A DNA stretch of 64,000 nucleotides from JAAFIP01 sp963775085 (GTDB lineage: Bacteria > Pseudomonadota > Gammaproteobacteria > Burkholderiales > Burkholderiaceae_C). Of the stretch, positions 24,380 to 33,690 are shown one piece after another. The stretch spans positions 1 through 64,000 of the forward strand of contig CAVZHO010000012.1 of NCBI GenBank assembly GCA_963775085.1, in the 5' to 3' direction. Position 1 is the stretch's first letter, and each line of letters starts with the position of its first letter. Below the pieces are notes generated by a model. It was not told where the DNA came from. It worked only from the letters and a program-made list of their open reading frames with translations, and ran no database searches. The position numbers were made by a program, and so were the translations under genes.

Positions 24380-25744
24380 TCACAAACTAACCTTGTCCAG
24401 ATACAAGGCCACCGTCACATTCCAGCCCAGGTTACGCTCGATGCGCTGGCGCATGCAGTCGGCGGGGCCGTCTTCGCCGTGGGTGATGAAGCAGCGCTTG
24501 GGGGCGTGGGGGATGCGTTTAAGCCACTGCTCGATTTGTGCGGCATCGGCGTGAGCCGACGCCGATTCGAGCTGCACCACCTCGGCGCGCAGGGCAATGT
24601 CCTGGCCGTGGATGCGCACCGTGGATGCCCGCGAGGCCAGTGTGGCACCGCGCGTGCCGGGACTTTGAAAACCGGTCAGCAGGATCAGGTTGCGGGCGTG
24701 CGGTGCGTACAGCTTTAAATGGTGCAACACGCGCCCGCCGGTGGCCATGCCGCTGGCGGCCAGAATGACCATCGGCCCGTGGCGCTGGGCCAGAGCCTTG
24801 GACTCGTCGGCGGTGCGCAGGTATTGCGCTACGCCGCACATGGCGGCGCACTGCTCGGCACTGAGTCGGTGGTCGGTGGAAAATTTTTTGTACAAGCCGG
24901 TGCTGTTGATGGCCATCGGGCTGTCCAGAAACACCGGCAGGCCGCTGGGCAGGTCGCCGCGTGCCTTGAGCTGCGACAGTGCGTACTGCATGGACTGCGC
25001 CCGGCCCACGGCAAACACCGGGGCCACCACCACGCCGCCCCGCGCAATGGTGCGCTTGATGGGGCCCAGCATTTCCTGCACTACGTCTACCACCGGGTGC
25101 TCGCGGTCGCCGTAGGTGGACTCGACCACCACGTAGTCGGCCTCTGGCGGTGGCTCGGGCGGCTGCATCAACAGGTCGTTAGGGCGGCCCAGATCGCCGG
25201 AGAACAGAATGCTTTTGTGCCCACACTCCACCCGCACGCTGGCCGCGCCCAGAATATGCCCGGCGCGCGAGAAGGTCACGCGCACGCCGGGCAGCGGCTC
25301 AAAACTGCGGCCAAAGGGGTGCGCCTCAAAATGCGCCAATGCCTCCAGCGCATCGGCCAGGGTGTACAGCGGCAGGGCGGGTGCATGACGCGAAAAGCCG
25401 TGCCGGTTGGCGTAAGCCGCGTCTTCTTCCTGCAGGTGCGCGCTGTCGGGTAGTAGCAGGCGACACAGCTCGCGCGTGGCGGTGGTGCTGTGGATGGTGC
25501 CGCGAAACCCATTGCGCAGCAGCAGCGGCGCGTAACCGCTGTGGTCCAAGTGGGCATGGGTCAGCACGACGGCAGCGATGTCGCGTGCGCGCACTGGCAG
25601 CGCCTCCCAATTGCGCGAGCGCAGCGCCTTGTAGCCCTGGAACAGGCCACAGTCGATCAGCAGTTTGCCGCTGGGGGTGCTGAGCAGGTACTTCGACCCG
25701 GTCACCGTGCCTGCTGCGCCGAGAAAGCTCAACTGTATCGCCAT
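24380..25744 (-). CDS. MBL-fold RNA-processing exonuclease (beta-CASP family)
   Basis: A 454-residue metallo-beta-lactamase with beta-CASP and RMMBL domains. It has FLGAAGTVTGSKYLL at the N-terminus, the zinc site THAHLDHSGYAP, H in SRAGHILGAAS, Asp in FSGDLGR, and the beta-CASP motifs VVESTYGDR and ASGMATGGRVLHHL. The final His is in ITHGE. Homologues are cytosolic 5'-3' RNA exonuclease/endonucleases (bacterial CPSF73-like). ATG 25744 is the family start. It stands alone. Confidence 0.93.
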   Translation of the reverse strand: MAIQLSFLGAAGTVTGSKYLLSTPSGKLLIDCGLFQGYKALRSRNWEALPVRARDIAAVVLTHAHLDHSGYAPLLLRNGFRGTIHSTTATRELCRLLLPDSAHLQEEDAAYANRHGFSRHAPALPLYTLADALEALAHFEAHPFGRSFEPLPGVRVTFSRAGHILGAASVRVECGHKSILFSGDLGRPNDLLMQPPEPPPEADYVVVESTYGDREHPVVDVVQEMLGPIKRTIARGGVVVAPVFAVGRAQSMQYALSQLKARGDLPSGLPVFLDSPMAINSTGLYKKFSTDHRLSAEQCAAMCGVAQYLRTADESKALAQRHGPMVILAASGMATGGRVLHHLKLYAPHARNLILLTGFQSPGTRGATLASRASTVRIHGQDIALRAEVVQLESASAHADAAQIEQWLKRIPHAPKRCFITHGEDGPADCMRQRIERNLGWNVTVALYLDKVSL

Positions 25745-25857
25745 GGCCGCCTCCTGTCGGCCCATCGTACGCTGTTGGCCTGGGTTTGGCTACCTGTATC
25801 GAATCGCCATGACTGCCAATTCAATACGGCTTGCGCAGATCGCTCTTGGGAAAGAAC

Positions 25858-26826
25858 TCAGTCCGCCTTGATGCCGTTGTCCTTCACCACCTTGGCCCAA
25901 ATATCCATCTGCTTGCTAATGTGCGAACGCGCTACCTCGGCCGAGCCGCCCACAATGTCGATGCCCTGTGCGTCCAGCTTCTTGGCGATCTCGGGGGTCT
26001 TCAGGGCTTTGTTCACTTCCTCATTCATGCGCTTCAAAATATCGGGTGGCGTTTTAGCGGGGGCGAGGATGGCCCACCAAGCCGGTGCGTCAAAGCCTGC
26101 AATGCCGCTCTCGGCCATGGTCGGTACGTTGGGCAGATCGGGGCTGCGCTTGCTGGTGGTGACCACCAAGGGGCGCATGCGGCCACTGTCGATGTGCGGC
26201 TTGGTCACAAAGACCGAGCCGATGGACAGCGGCACATGGCCGGCAACCGCGTCGTTCATCAGCGGGCCGCCGCCTTTGTAGGGAATGTGCTGCCAGTCCA
26301 GGCCGTTGTTTTTGCCAATCAAGGCCATGGCCAGGTGGCCCAGCGAGCCGCTGCCTATGCTGCCGTAGCTGACGTTTTTCTTGGCCTTGGCGGCGGCCAC
26401 TACGTCGGCAAAGGTTTTGTACTCGCTGCCGACATTGGTAGCCAGCACCATCGCTGCGGTGCCAATCAGGGCGATGGGCTCCAAGTCTTTGCGGGTGTCA
26501 AAGCTGATGTTGGGGATGAGCGCCGGGTTGACGGCGTGGGTGTCAAACACCACCGCGTAGGTGTAGCCGTCTGGTGCGGCCTGGGCGACCAGCGCGGTGC
26601 CAATGGCCCCGGACGCGCCGCCTTTGTTGTCCACAATTACGGTTTGGCCCAGTTGGGTTTGCAATTGCTGCGCCAGAATGCGACCGACCTGGTCGGTGGA
26701 GCCGCCCGGCGGGAACACCACCACCAGTTTGATCGGTTGTTTCATGGGCCAGGCCTGAGCCAGGGCGCTCAGGGGTAATGCGGTGATGGCAACTAATGCA
26801 GCGGCAATGAGCCAGGGTTTTTTCAT
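25858..26826 (-). CDS. Bug/TctC-family periplasmic solute-binding receptor
   Basis: A 322-residue secreted receptor. The signal peptide (KPWLIAAALVAITALPLSALA) is followed by QAWPMKQPIKLVVVFPPGGSTDQVGR, the family signature. It carries a small carboxylate or related ligand to a tripartite transporter; no permease genes are adjacent, as is common for Bug proteins in this order. ATG 26826 is the start that places the signal peptide at the N-terminus. Confidence 0.92.
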   Translation of the reverse strand: MKKPWLIAAALVAITALPLSALAQAWPMKQPIKLVVVFPPGGSTDQVGRILAQQLQTQLGQTVIVDNKGGASGAIGTALVAQAAPDGYTYAVVFDTHAVNPALIPNISFDTRKDLEPIALIGTAAMVLATNVGSEYKTFADVVAAAKAKKNVSYGSIGSGSLGHLAMALIGKNNGLDWQHIPYKGGGPLMNDAVAGHVPLSIGSVFVTKPHIDSGRMRPLVVTTSKRSPDLPNVPTMAESGIAGFDAPAWWAILAPAKTPPDILKRMNEEVNKALKTPEIAKKLDAQGIDIVGGSAEVARSHISKQMDIWAKVVKDNGIKAD

Positions 26827-27097
26827 GGGTGTGTCCAGAGAATGAAGTGAGTAAGCTGGCAAAGTTTATGGCAAATACGCAGCCATTACAGAGCGTGTGA
26901 ATGTAACGCCTTCGTCCCCAGCGCAGTTGTCGGGGGTACTACGTAGCAACTGTCCGGGGGCGGGTGAAGCTGGGTTTTGCTGACAAGCCAAAATAAAACC
27001 GCAGGTCCAGGTCAATTTCGATGGGTTTGAGTGCGGTTTTTATGCATAAATTAGTAATTTATGTCACAAAAGAGCCACGATGTGGTGTAATTTAGAC

Positions 27098-28858
27098 ATG
27101 GTACGTCCGTCTACCCAAATCTACCCGCCACGCACCGTGGCAACCGTGCGCCCAGCAGCTACGGTGCTGCTGCTGCGCGACTCGCCCGAGGGAATCGAGG
27201 TGCTGATGACGCGCCGCTCCATGACGGCAAGCTTTGCGCCTGGGGCCTATGTGTTTCCGGGTGGGGGTATTGATGATTTGGATATGCAACTGGCTGTAAC
27301 GCCCACCAATAAATCGCAGGACGATTCTGTATCCATAGCGCGCCGCAGCACCCAAAGCGACCTGGGTTGCGTCCAGGCACTGGCCGCCATCCGCGAAAGT
27401 TTTGAAGAGCTGGGCATATTGTTGGCCCGCAAACCAGGTGGCGTGTGGTGCAGCCAGTCCGATGTGGCTGCACTGGACCGTAGCGCGGCGTTTTACCCTG
27501 CCATACAACAGCGCGGTTATACGCTGGCTGCCGATATGGTGTACTCACTGGCGCACTGGATTACAGACCGCGATATGGGGCGCCGCTTTGACGTGCCGTT
27601 TTTAGTCGCCCGGGTGCCTGAAGGCCAAATGCCGGTGGCCGATGAGGCCGAGCAGTTTGTACCCGAATGGGTACGCGCGGCAGACGCGCTGGCCCGCCAT
27701 GCGGCGGGCCAGTTTCTCATCATCTTTCCCACCATCCGTACGTTGGAGCACTTGCAGGCCTTCGCATCGGTGGACGAGGTCCTCAAGGCCTGCGCCAGCG
27801 AGCAGCCGCTGTGGACGAGTTGCCCACGCGCGGGCTTGGCTGAGGGCAAGGAAGTACGCTTCATGGAGCACGAAGCGGCCTTCGGCGAGCTGGCCATGGT
27901 CTGCCCCGACGGTCAGATCGTGCACCCCCTGGACTGGCAGCACAAAAAGCCGGTCCAACTGCTCACGCATGTGATGCGCCTGACCGCGCCCAACCCCGGC
28001 ATGATGACCGGGCCGGGCACCAATACCTACATCATCGGCACGGCCGACACCGGCTATGTGGTGGTCGATCCGGGCCCGAACGACAAAGGCCATATCCAGC
28101 GCATTCTGCAAGCCACTGGCGGTGATATCAACGCCATTGTCTGCACCCATTCTCACGCCGACCATTCGCCGGCGGCCATGCCGCTGCAAGCCCTGGTGGT
28201 TGATAAAACCAATACGGTGCCCGGTGACCTGATGGGCGAGTACGCCAAACATATCTGCCCTGTCCTGGGTCTGCCCAGCGCCTCCACCGCACGCAGCAGT
28301 GCAGCGTTTGACCCCGATATCACGCTACAAGATAATGAGCTGCTCACGACCTATTTTAGAGGGCAAGAGCCCCAAGATGCCTTCAAAATCACGCTGCAGG
28401 TCATCCATACCCCAGGCCATGCCGCCAACCACCTGTGTCTGCTGCTGCAAGAAGATGGTTTGCTGATCAGCGGCGACCATATCCTGAACGGTAACACCAC
28501 CGTGATCGACCCACCCGACGGCGACATGACGGCCTATCTGGATTCCCTGGACACTCTGGCCGCTGCCTGTGAGCAATACAGCGTGGACTTTATATTGCCT
28601 GCCCATGGCTATGTGCTGACGCGCTGTGATGGCGCTGACCATACGGGCGGTGCCAAGCGGGCGATTGAAGCGCTCAAGGCCCACCGCCTCCAGCGCGAAG
28701 CCAAGGTGCTCGCCGCCATGCGTGCCAAGCCCGGTGGCAGCGTTGAAGACTGGGTGCCCCATGCCTACGCTGACGTCGATGCCAAGTTATGGCCCGTGGC
28801 TGTACGCTCGCTCACGGCGCATGCCCAACGGATTGAGACGCTGGGGCTGCTGGGCTAG
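27098..28858 (+). CDS. NUDIX hydrolase - metallo-beta-lactamase fusion
   Basis: A 586-residue two-domain protein. The N-terminal NUDIX-like domain (about residues 10-230) has FPGGGIDD and AIRESFEELGILLA, covering the catalytic REx2EExG helix. A C-terminal metallo-beta-lactamase domain carries THSHADHSPAA near residue 350, GHAANH, SGDHIL and PAHGYVL, with all zinc ligands present, and ends in a small winged-helix-like tail. The MBL half resembles LACTB2-type RNA endonucleases. The fusion suggests a hydrolase of nucleotide- or CoA-type esters; this is inference. ATG 27098 is preferred over 27080. Confidence 0.88.
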   Translation: MVRPSTQIYPPRTVATVRPAATVLLLRDSPEGIEVLMTRRSMTASFAPGAYVFPGGGIDDLDMQLAVTPTNKSQDDSVSIARRSTQSDLGCVQALAAIRESFEELGILLARKPGGVWCSQSDVAALDRSAAFYPAIQQRGYTLAADMVYSLAHWITDRDMGRRFDVPFLVARVPEGQMPVADEAEQFVPEWVRAADALARHAAGQFLIIFPTIRTLEHLQAFASVDEVLKACASEQPLWTSCPRAGLAEGKEVRFMEHEAAFGELAMVCPDGQIVHPLDWQHKKPVQLLTHVMRLTAPNPGMMTGPGTNTYIIGTADTGYVVVDPGPNDKGHIQRILQATGGDINAIVCTHSHADHSPAAMPLQALVVDKTNTVPGDLMGEYAKHICPVLGLPSASTARSSAAFDPDITLQDNELLTTYFRGQEPQDAFKITLQVIHTPGHAANHLCLLLQEDGLLISGDHILNGNTTVIDPPDGDMTAYLDSLDTLAAACEQYSVDFILPAHGYVLTRCDGADHTGGAKRAIEALKAHRLQREAKVLAAMRAKPGGSVEDWVPHAYADVDAKLWPVAVRSLTAHAQRIETLGLLG

Positions 28859-28878
28859 GTGCCAACAGCCGCCTGGAT

Positions 28879-29181
28879 TTAGCGGGTATAGCCTTCGCAC
28901 ACACCCGAGTTGGACCGTCCTTTGCATTCACGCATCAGTCGTCGGTCGCGTTCGGAACGGCTTTCGGCAGAACCTTCGTGGAAAGTGACGTTTCCGCCTT
29001 TGGACTTTTTGGCGGCTTTGTGTTTTTTTGGTTTTTTGGTACCCTCCGAGGCTTTCGTACCTATGGACGGGGCATAAGAAGCTACCGAAACCATAGCGCC
29101 ATTTGACAAACCCACAGCTCCCACCGACCCGGCCAAGACCAGTAATGCACTGGCTAGCGTCGCTCGAATTACAGACTTCAT
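28879..29181 (-). CDS. small secreted basic protein
   Basis: A 100-residue protein with an N-terminal signal peptide (KSVIRATLASALLVLAGSVGA), a Lys-rich middle (KKPKKHKAAKKSKGG) and a Cys-containing end (MRECKGRSNSGVCEGYTR). A clear AAGGAG site lies seven bases before ATG 29181. I do not recognise the family. It is the last gene before the fatty acyl-CoA reductase stop on the same strand. Confidence 0.65.
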   Translation of the reverse strand: MKSVIRATLASALLVLAGSVGAVGLSNGAMVSVASYAPSIGTKASEGTKKPKKHKAAKKSKGGNVTFHEGSAESRSERDRRLMRECKGRSNSGVCEGYTR

Positions 29182-29194
29182 CAATACTCCTTGG

Positions 29195-31180
29195 TTAAAA
29201 GTGAATACCCTTCATCATCTGCTGCATCGCCATGGCCTCAGCAGACAGCTGCGGTTTGGCGCTCTTGTCGCCCTTGGCTGCAGATGAATCTGGAAACATT
29301 CTAAAGCTGGTGTTCATCACAATCTGCATGATGCGCGGGAACAGGGTGTGCAGCACCTGGCCGGCAATGCCCAGGCGCGTGGCAATCCGCACATCTTTGG
29401 CGATGCAGGCCTGCGCCACCATGTCAGCGGCCTCCTCTGGGCTTAAGGTGGGCACGTTTTTATAGATATTGGTGGGCGCAATCATCGGCGTGCGCACCAG
29501 CGGCATGTTGATGGTGGTAAAGCTGACCCCCTGGTCTGCATACTCGCTGGCGGCGCAGCGCGTCCACGCATCCAGTGCGGCCTTGGAAGCCACGTAGGCG
29601 CTAAAGCGCGGCGCATTGGTCAGCACGCCAATGGAGCTGATATTGACGATATGCCCCTGCTTCTTGGCTGTCATGCCCGGCAGCAAGCCCATGGTGACGC
29701 GGATGCAGCCAAAATAGTTGAGTTGCATGGTGCGCTCAAAATCGTGGAAACGGTCGTAGCTGTTTTCTATCGCCCGGCGGATCGAGCGACCCGCGTTGTT
29801 GATCAGATAGTCCACACCGCCGTGCTTTTCGTTCAGTAGTGCCACAAAGCGGTCGCAGTCCTCCATGTCGGCAATATCGGCGGCGTAGCAGACGAATTGA
29901 TAGCCCTTGGCCTTGGCCTCTTTTTGCGCTTCGTCCAGCTTGTCCTGGTCACGCCCGCAGATGATGGTGATGGCGCCCGCCTCGGCAAACTTGTGCGCAC
30001 TGGCCAGGCCAATGCCCGACGAGCCACCGGTGATCAGCACCACCTTGCCCTGTACCGTGCCCTTGAGCGAGCGGTCGATAAACAGGTCGGGGTCCAGGTG
30101 CCGCTCCCAGTAGTCCCACAGCCGCCAGGCATAGTCGTGCAGGTTGGGGCACTCGATACCCGAGCCTTTAAGCACGGTGTCCAGCTCACGCCGATCAAAG
30201 CGTGTGGGGTAGTTGACAAAGGTCAGCATGTCTTCGGGCAGGCCCAGGTCTTTGAGCACCGCCGCTTTCACGCGGCGTATGGGTTTGACCGACATCAAGG
30301 TCTTGGACACGCTCTTGGGAATAAAGCCCAGCAGCGCAGCGTTGACGAACAGGTTGAACTTGGGCGCATGCGCCGCCTTGCTGAAGATGTCCAGCACATC
30401 GCCCACCCGGTAGCCCTTGCCATCGACAAGGTGGTAGCATTTCTTGGCAATCAGCTTGCTGTGGCTGATGTAGTCCAGGCAATTGACCACAAAGTCTACC
30501 GGCACAATGTTGACGCGCCCACCCTCCAGGCCCACCATGGGCATCCAGGGCGGCAGCAACTGGCGCATGCGCTGGATCATCTTGAAAAAGTAGTACGGCC
30601 CGTCCACCTTGTCCATCCCGCCGGTCTGGCTGTCGCCCACCACCATGGCCGGGCGGTACACCGTCCACGCGCCCTTGCACTCCTTGCGCACAATGCCCTC
30701 GCTCTCGTGCTTGGTGCGAAAGTAGGGGTGCTCGTAGTTCTCGGCCTCGTCAAACATGTCTTCGCGGAACACACCTTCGTACAGCCCTGCCGCAGCGATG
30801 GACGACACATGGTGAAAATGCGCCGCATCAATCGCTTTGGCAAACTCCACCGTGTTGCGCGTGCCGTCGATGTTGACGGCCACCTGGCTTTCTTCGTCCG
30901 CGCCCAGGTCGTAGACGGCGGCCAGGTGGTAGAAATGGTCAATCGTGCCCTTGAGTTTTTTGATGGCCTCGGCAGACACAGCGAGTTTTTTACCCGTCAG
31001 ATCGCCATACACCGGCACCGCGCGCGCCGCGCTGGCACCCCAGAAGTCACGCAGGCCAGCCACCTTGTTTTCACTTTCCTTGCGGATCAAAAAATGCACC
31101 ACGGAGCCCTTGCGCTCCAGGAGTTTTTTAACCAGGCGTTTGCCGATGAAGCCGGTCGCGCCGGTGACAAAATACTGCAT
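29195..31180 (-). CDS. two-domain fatty acyl-CoA reductase (alcohol-forming type)
   Basis: A 661-residue fusion of two NAD(P)-binding domains. The first is an extended SDR (FVTGATGFIGKRLVKKLL; YFRTK as YxxxK) like the acyl-CoA-reducing half of alcohol-forming enzymes. The second is a classical SDR (VLITGGSSGIGLASA, INNAG, NISS, YVASK). Length and order match the Marinobacter-type fatty acyl-CoA reductase that reduces acyl-CoA or aldehyde to fatty alcohol with NADPH. With the wax-ester synthase at 34.8 kb it would supply the alcohol. ATG 31180 is chosen because earlier codons are not family-like. Substrate assignment is inference. Confidence 0.85.
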   Translation of the reverse strand: MQYFVTGATGFIGKRLVKKLLERKGSVVHFLIRKESENKVAGLRDFWGASAARAVPVYGDLTGKKLAVSAEAIKKLKGTIDHFYHLAAVYDLGADEESQVAVNIDGTRNTVEFAKAIDAAHFHHVSSIAAAGLYEGVFREDMFDEAENYEHPYFRTKHESEGIVRKECKGAWTVYRPAMVVGDSQTGGMDKVDGPYYFFKMIQRMRQLLPPWMPMVGLEGGRVNIVPVDFVVNCLDYISHSKLIAKKCYHLVDGKGYRVGDVLDIFSKAAHAPKFNLFVNAALLGFIPKSVSKTLMSVKPIRRVKAAVLKDLGLPEDMLTFVNYPTRFDRRELDTVLKGSGIECPNLHDYAWRLWDYWERHLDPDLFIDRSLKGTVQGKVVLITGGSSGIGLASAHKFAEAGAITIICGRDQDKLDEAQKEAKAKGYQFVCYAADIADMEDCDRFVALLNEKHGGVDYLINNAGRSIRRAIENSYDRFHDFERTMQLNYFGCIRVTMGLLPGMTAKKQGHIVNISSIGVLTNAPRFSAYVASKAALDAWTRCAASEYADQGVSFTTINMPLVRTPMIAPTNIYKNVPTLSPEEAADMVAQACIAKDVRIATRLGIAGQVLHTLFPRIMQIVMNTSFRMFPDSSAAKGDKSAKPQLSAEAMAMQQMMKGIHF

Positions 31181-31392
31181 GCTGTGCTCCTCATAGTGCA
31201 TTATGGTTAGCCGCCATTGTGCACAAAGCCCGGCACTAGGCAATGGCGTGTAAACCCGAGCGGCCTGACGGTGTTACTCACAAATGCATTTATTTAGTTG
31301 CCTGCACCTAAACTGGGCAGCGCCTTGGCCTTACAGTTATAACAAGCATGCGGATAGCGATCTGCACACCCAGTTTTATCGGAGGATTTCCC

Positions 31393-31914
31393 ATGGTGAC
31401 CAAAACAAATAAATCGGGCAACCGCACCCAAAAATCAAACCCGGATCTGTCCAGCAGCCTGAAAGACTCGGCGCAACATATCTGGCAAGCCGGGCTAGGC
31501 TCGTTTTCCAAAGCGCAGGAAGAAGGCGGCAAAGTGCTCGGCTCGTTGATGAAGGAAGGCCTGACCATGCAGCGCAAAACCCAGGCCGCCGCCGAAGAAA
31601 AGATTAACGAAACCACCCACAAAATGGCCGGCATGGCCAGTGACATCGCCTCCAAGGCCAGCGGCCAGTGGGGCAAACTCGAAGGTATTTTTGAAGACCG
31701 TGTCGCCCAGGCGCTGGCCAAGCTGGGCGTGCCGTCGGCCAAAGACCTGGCCGCCTTGCAGGCCCAGATCAACGTGCTGGGCAAAGCCTTGGGCAAACCC
31801 CACGCCAAGGCCAAAGCCGCCGTCAAAGTGCCTGCCAAGGCACCTGGCCGCGCCAAAACCAAAGCGGTGGTCAAGACCGTCGCTAAAAAAGCCATCAAAC
31901 GCAAAGCCAATTAA
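31393..31914 (+). CDS. phasin-family PHA-granule-associated protein
   Basis: A 173-residue protein with a phasin-like amphipathic helical core (SAQHIWQAGLGSFSKAQEEGGKV and following) and an Ala-Lys-Pro-rich C-terminal tail (KAKAAVKVPAKAPGRAKT) like the DNA-binding tail of PhaF/PhaI proteins. It coats storage granules in the cytoplasm and may link them to the nucleoid. ATG 31393 follows GGAGG. It is divergent from the acyl-CoA reductase and precedes a TetR gene. Confidence 0.85.
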   Translation: MVTKTNKSGNRTQKSNPDLSSSLKDSAQHIWQAGLGSFSKAQEEGGKVLGSLMKEGLTMQRKTQAAAEEKINETTHKMAGMASDIASKASGQWGKLEGIFEDRVAQALAKLGVPSAKDLAALQAQINVLGKALGKPHAKAKAAVKVPAKAPGRAKTKAVVKTVAKKAIKRKAN

Positions 31915-32000
31915 GGCCTGCGTGGTCTAACTTCGGTTAGAGTGTGGCCTTTAGTAGTGCGGGCTTGGGTTCGTGCTGCCAAAGCCCCACGAGGACAGAC

Positions 32001-32675
32001 ATGGTTAAAAAAGCGCCACGCCGCACGGCCGAACGCATCCTGGAAGTGACGCTAGAGCTGTTTAACCGCTTTGGCGAGCCCAATGTGTCCACCACGCTGA
32101 TCTCGGCCGAGCTCAACATCAGCCCCGGCAACCTGTACTACCACTACCCTGCCAAAGACGAGCTGATCAACAGCCTGTTTGACCGCTACGAGCGGGCTTT
32201 AAGCGAGCTGCTGCATGCCAGCGATGGGGTGCGCGATGTGGAGGACGCCTGGTTCTTCATCCACCATCTGTTTGAACTGATCTGGCAGTACCGGTTTTTG
32301 TACCGCGACTTGAATGACCTGCTGTCTAAAAACCGCCGCCTGGAAACCCATTTTCAGGCCGTGCTGAAAAACAAAACCCGCAGCGTGCGGGCCCTGCTCG
32401 ATGCCATGAGTCGCAGCAATGCTATCCACATCGACTCCCGCGAGGTAGAGGCCACCGCCACCAGCATGGTGGTGGTGCTGACCTACTGGCTCAGCTTTGA
32501 ATATGTGCGCGACCCGCGCAAAGCCCTGGAGCCCGAGAGCGCCCAGATGGCCCTGATGCGCGGCGCGCAGCATGTGCTGCATCTGCTGGTGCCCTACCTG
32601 GAGGCTGGGCAACGCCAGCATTTGCTCAGCCTGGTCAGTGCCTACAGCGCGAAGGCTACGGCGGTGGCGGTGTAA
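32001..32675 (+). CDS. TetR-family transcriptional regulator
   Basis: A 224-residue regulator. The N-terminal HTH (RILEVTLELFNRFGEPNVSTTLISAELNISPGNLYYHYPAKDEL) is of the TetR type and a large helical ligand domain follows. It lies 86 bases behind the phasin gene in a lipid-storage neighbourhood, so control of fatty-acid or granule genes is a sensible guess. ATG 32001 is preceded by GAGG. Its last codons overlap an ABC-ATPase remnant on the other strand. Confidence 0.88.
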   Translation: MVKKAPRRTAERILEVTLELFNRFGEPNVSTTLISAELNISPGNLYYHYPAKDELINSLFDRYERALSELLHASDGVRDVEDAWFFIHHLFELIWQYRFLYRDLNDLLSKNRRLETHFQAVLKNKTRSVRALLDAMSRSNAIHIDSREVEATATSMVVVLTYWLSFEYVRDPRKALEPESAQMALMRGAQHVLHLLVPYLEAGQRQHLLSLVSAYSAKATAVAV

Positions 32676-32910
32676 GACGGCTTGTCCAGCGCGGCAAAGG
32701 GGTCGTCCAACAGAACCAATGCATGCCCTTGATCTGCAAGTCACCCGAATCCAGCGCCAAGTCGCCCGCCAACAAGCGCAGCAACGTGGTCTTGCCACGG
32801 CCGTCGCCGCCGCGCACCAAACTCACACCCGTTATCACCTGCAATGACAAGTTGGTAAACAAAGCGTGCTGCGGGTAGCCATAGCACAGCTGATCAGCCT
32901 GCAAAATCAT
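32642..32910 (-). pseudogene. ABC-transporter ATPase remnant with internal deletion
   Basis: From ATG 32910 the minus strand encodes an ATPase start (MILQADQLCYGYPQHALF), Walker A GRGKTTLLRLLAGDL, and DSGDLQIKG. About 20 codons later, in another frame, the Walker B segment LVLLDDPFAALDKPS appears, ending at 32642. The Q-loop and signature motif, roughly 90 residues, are missing. The remnant is therefore non-functional and overlaps the tetR 3' end. Confidence 0.8.
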
Positions 32911-32979
32911 AAAATGAGAAGTATGCTTGCGCAAATTTTTAAGTGCCCTACTTAAATCGAACCCCAGGACAGTAACCCC

Positions 32980-33666
32980 ATGACCACCCACCTCAAAATT
33001 GATTTTGTCTCCGATGTCTCCTGCCCCTGGTGCGTGATTGGCCTGCGCGCGCTGGACGAGGCGCTGGCGCGGGTGCAGGGCGACATCAGCGCCGAGCTGC
33101 GTTTTCAACCCTTTGAACTCAACCCCGCCATGGGGCCGGACGGTCAGGACATTACCGAACACATTACCGAAAAATACGGCATCACCGCCGCGCAGGCCGA
33201 TGCCAACCGCGCCAACATCCGCGCGCGCGGGGCGCAACTGGGCTTTACCTTCAGCATGGGAAATGCAACGGTCAGTGCAGATGCCACAAGCCCAGGGCGC
33301 AGCCGCATCTACAACACCTTTGACGCGCACCGCCTGCTGCACTGGGCCGAGCTGGAAGACCTGGGCAAGCAAAAAGCACTGAAAGAGGCGCTGTTTCGCG
33401 CCTACTTTACCCATGGCCAAAGCCCCGCGTCGCACAATGTGCTGGTGCAATTGGCCGCAGATGTGGGCCTGGATGCTGCGCGGGCACGCGAGATTTTGAC
33501 CAGCGACGCGTATGCACTCGAAGTGCGCGAACGCGAGCAGTTTTACCAAAACAGCGGCATCCACTCGGTGCCCGCCATCATCATCAACCAGCGGCATTTG
33601 ATCTCGGGCGGGCAGCCCACCGAGGTGTTTGAGCAGGCGCTGCGCCAGATCGCGGCCGCGCAGTAA
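32980..33666 (+). CDS. DsbA-family (FrnE-like) thiol oxidoreductase
   Basis: A 228-residue thioredoxin-fold protein with the CPWC active site (DVSCPWCVIG) at residues 15-18 and an inserted helical domain. It has the cis-Pro segment SVPAIIINQRHLISGGQP near the C-terminus. No signal peptide is present, so it is cytosolic, like FrnE/2-hydroxychromene-isomerase relatives. It may protect against oxidative or disulfide stress. The gene stands between the ABC remnant and tapT. Confidence 0.92.
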   Translation: MTTHLKIDFVSDVSCPWCVIGLRALDEALARVQGDISAELRFQPFELNPAMGPDGQDITEHITEKYGITAAQADANRANIRARGAQLGFTFSMGNATVSADATSPGRSRIYNTFDAHRLLHWAELEDLGKQKALKEALFRAYFTHGQSPASHNVLVQLAADVGLDAARAREILTSDAYALEVREREQFYQNSGIHSVPAIIINQRHLISGGQPTEVFEQALRQIAAAQ

Positions 33667-33690
33667 ATTGCCCGCCTTGGCAATCCAGTC

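Noticed and set aside
29897..31210. Open frame of 437 codons antisense to the acyl-CoA reductase
   Set aside because: Shadow frame with no motifs; the reductase has both SDR sites.
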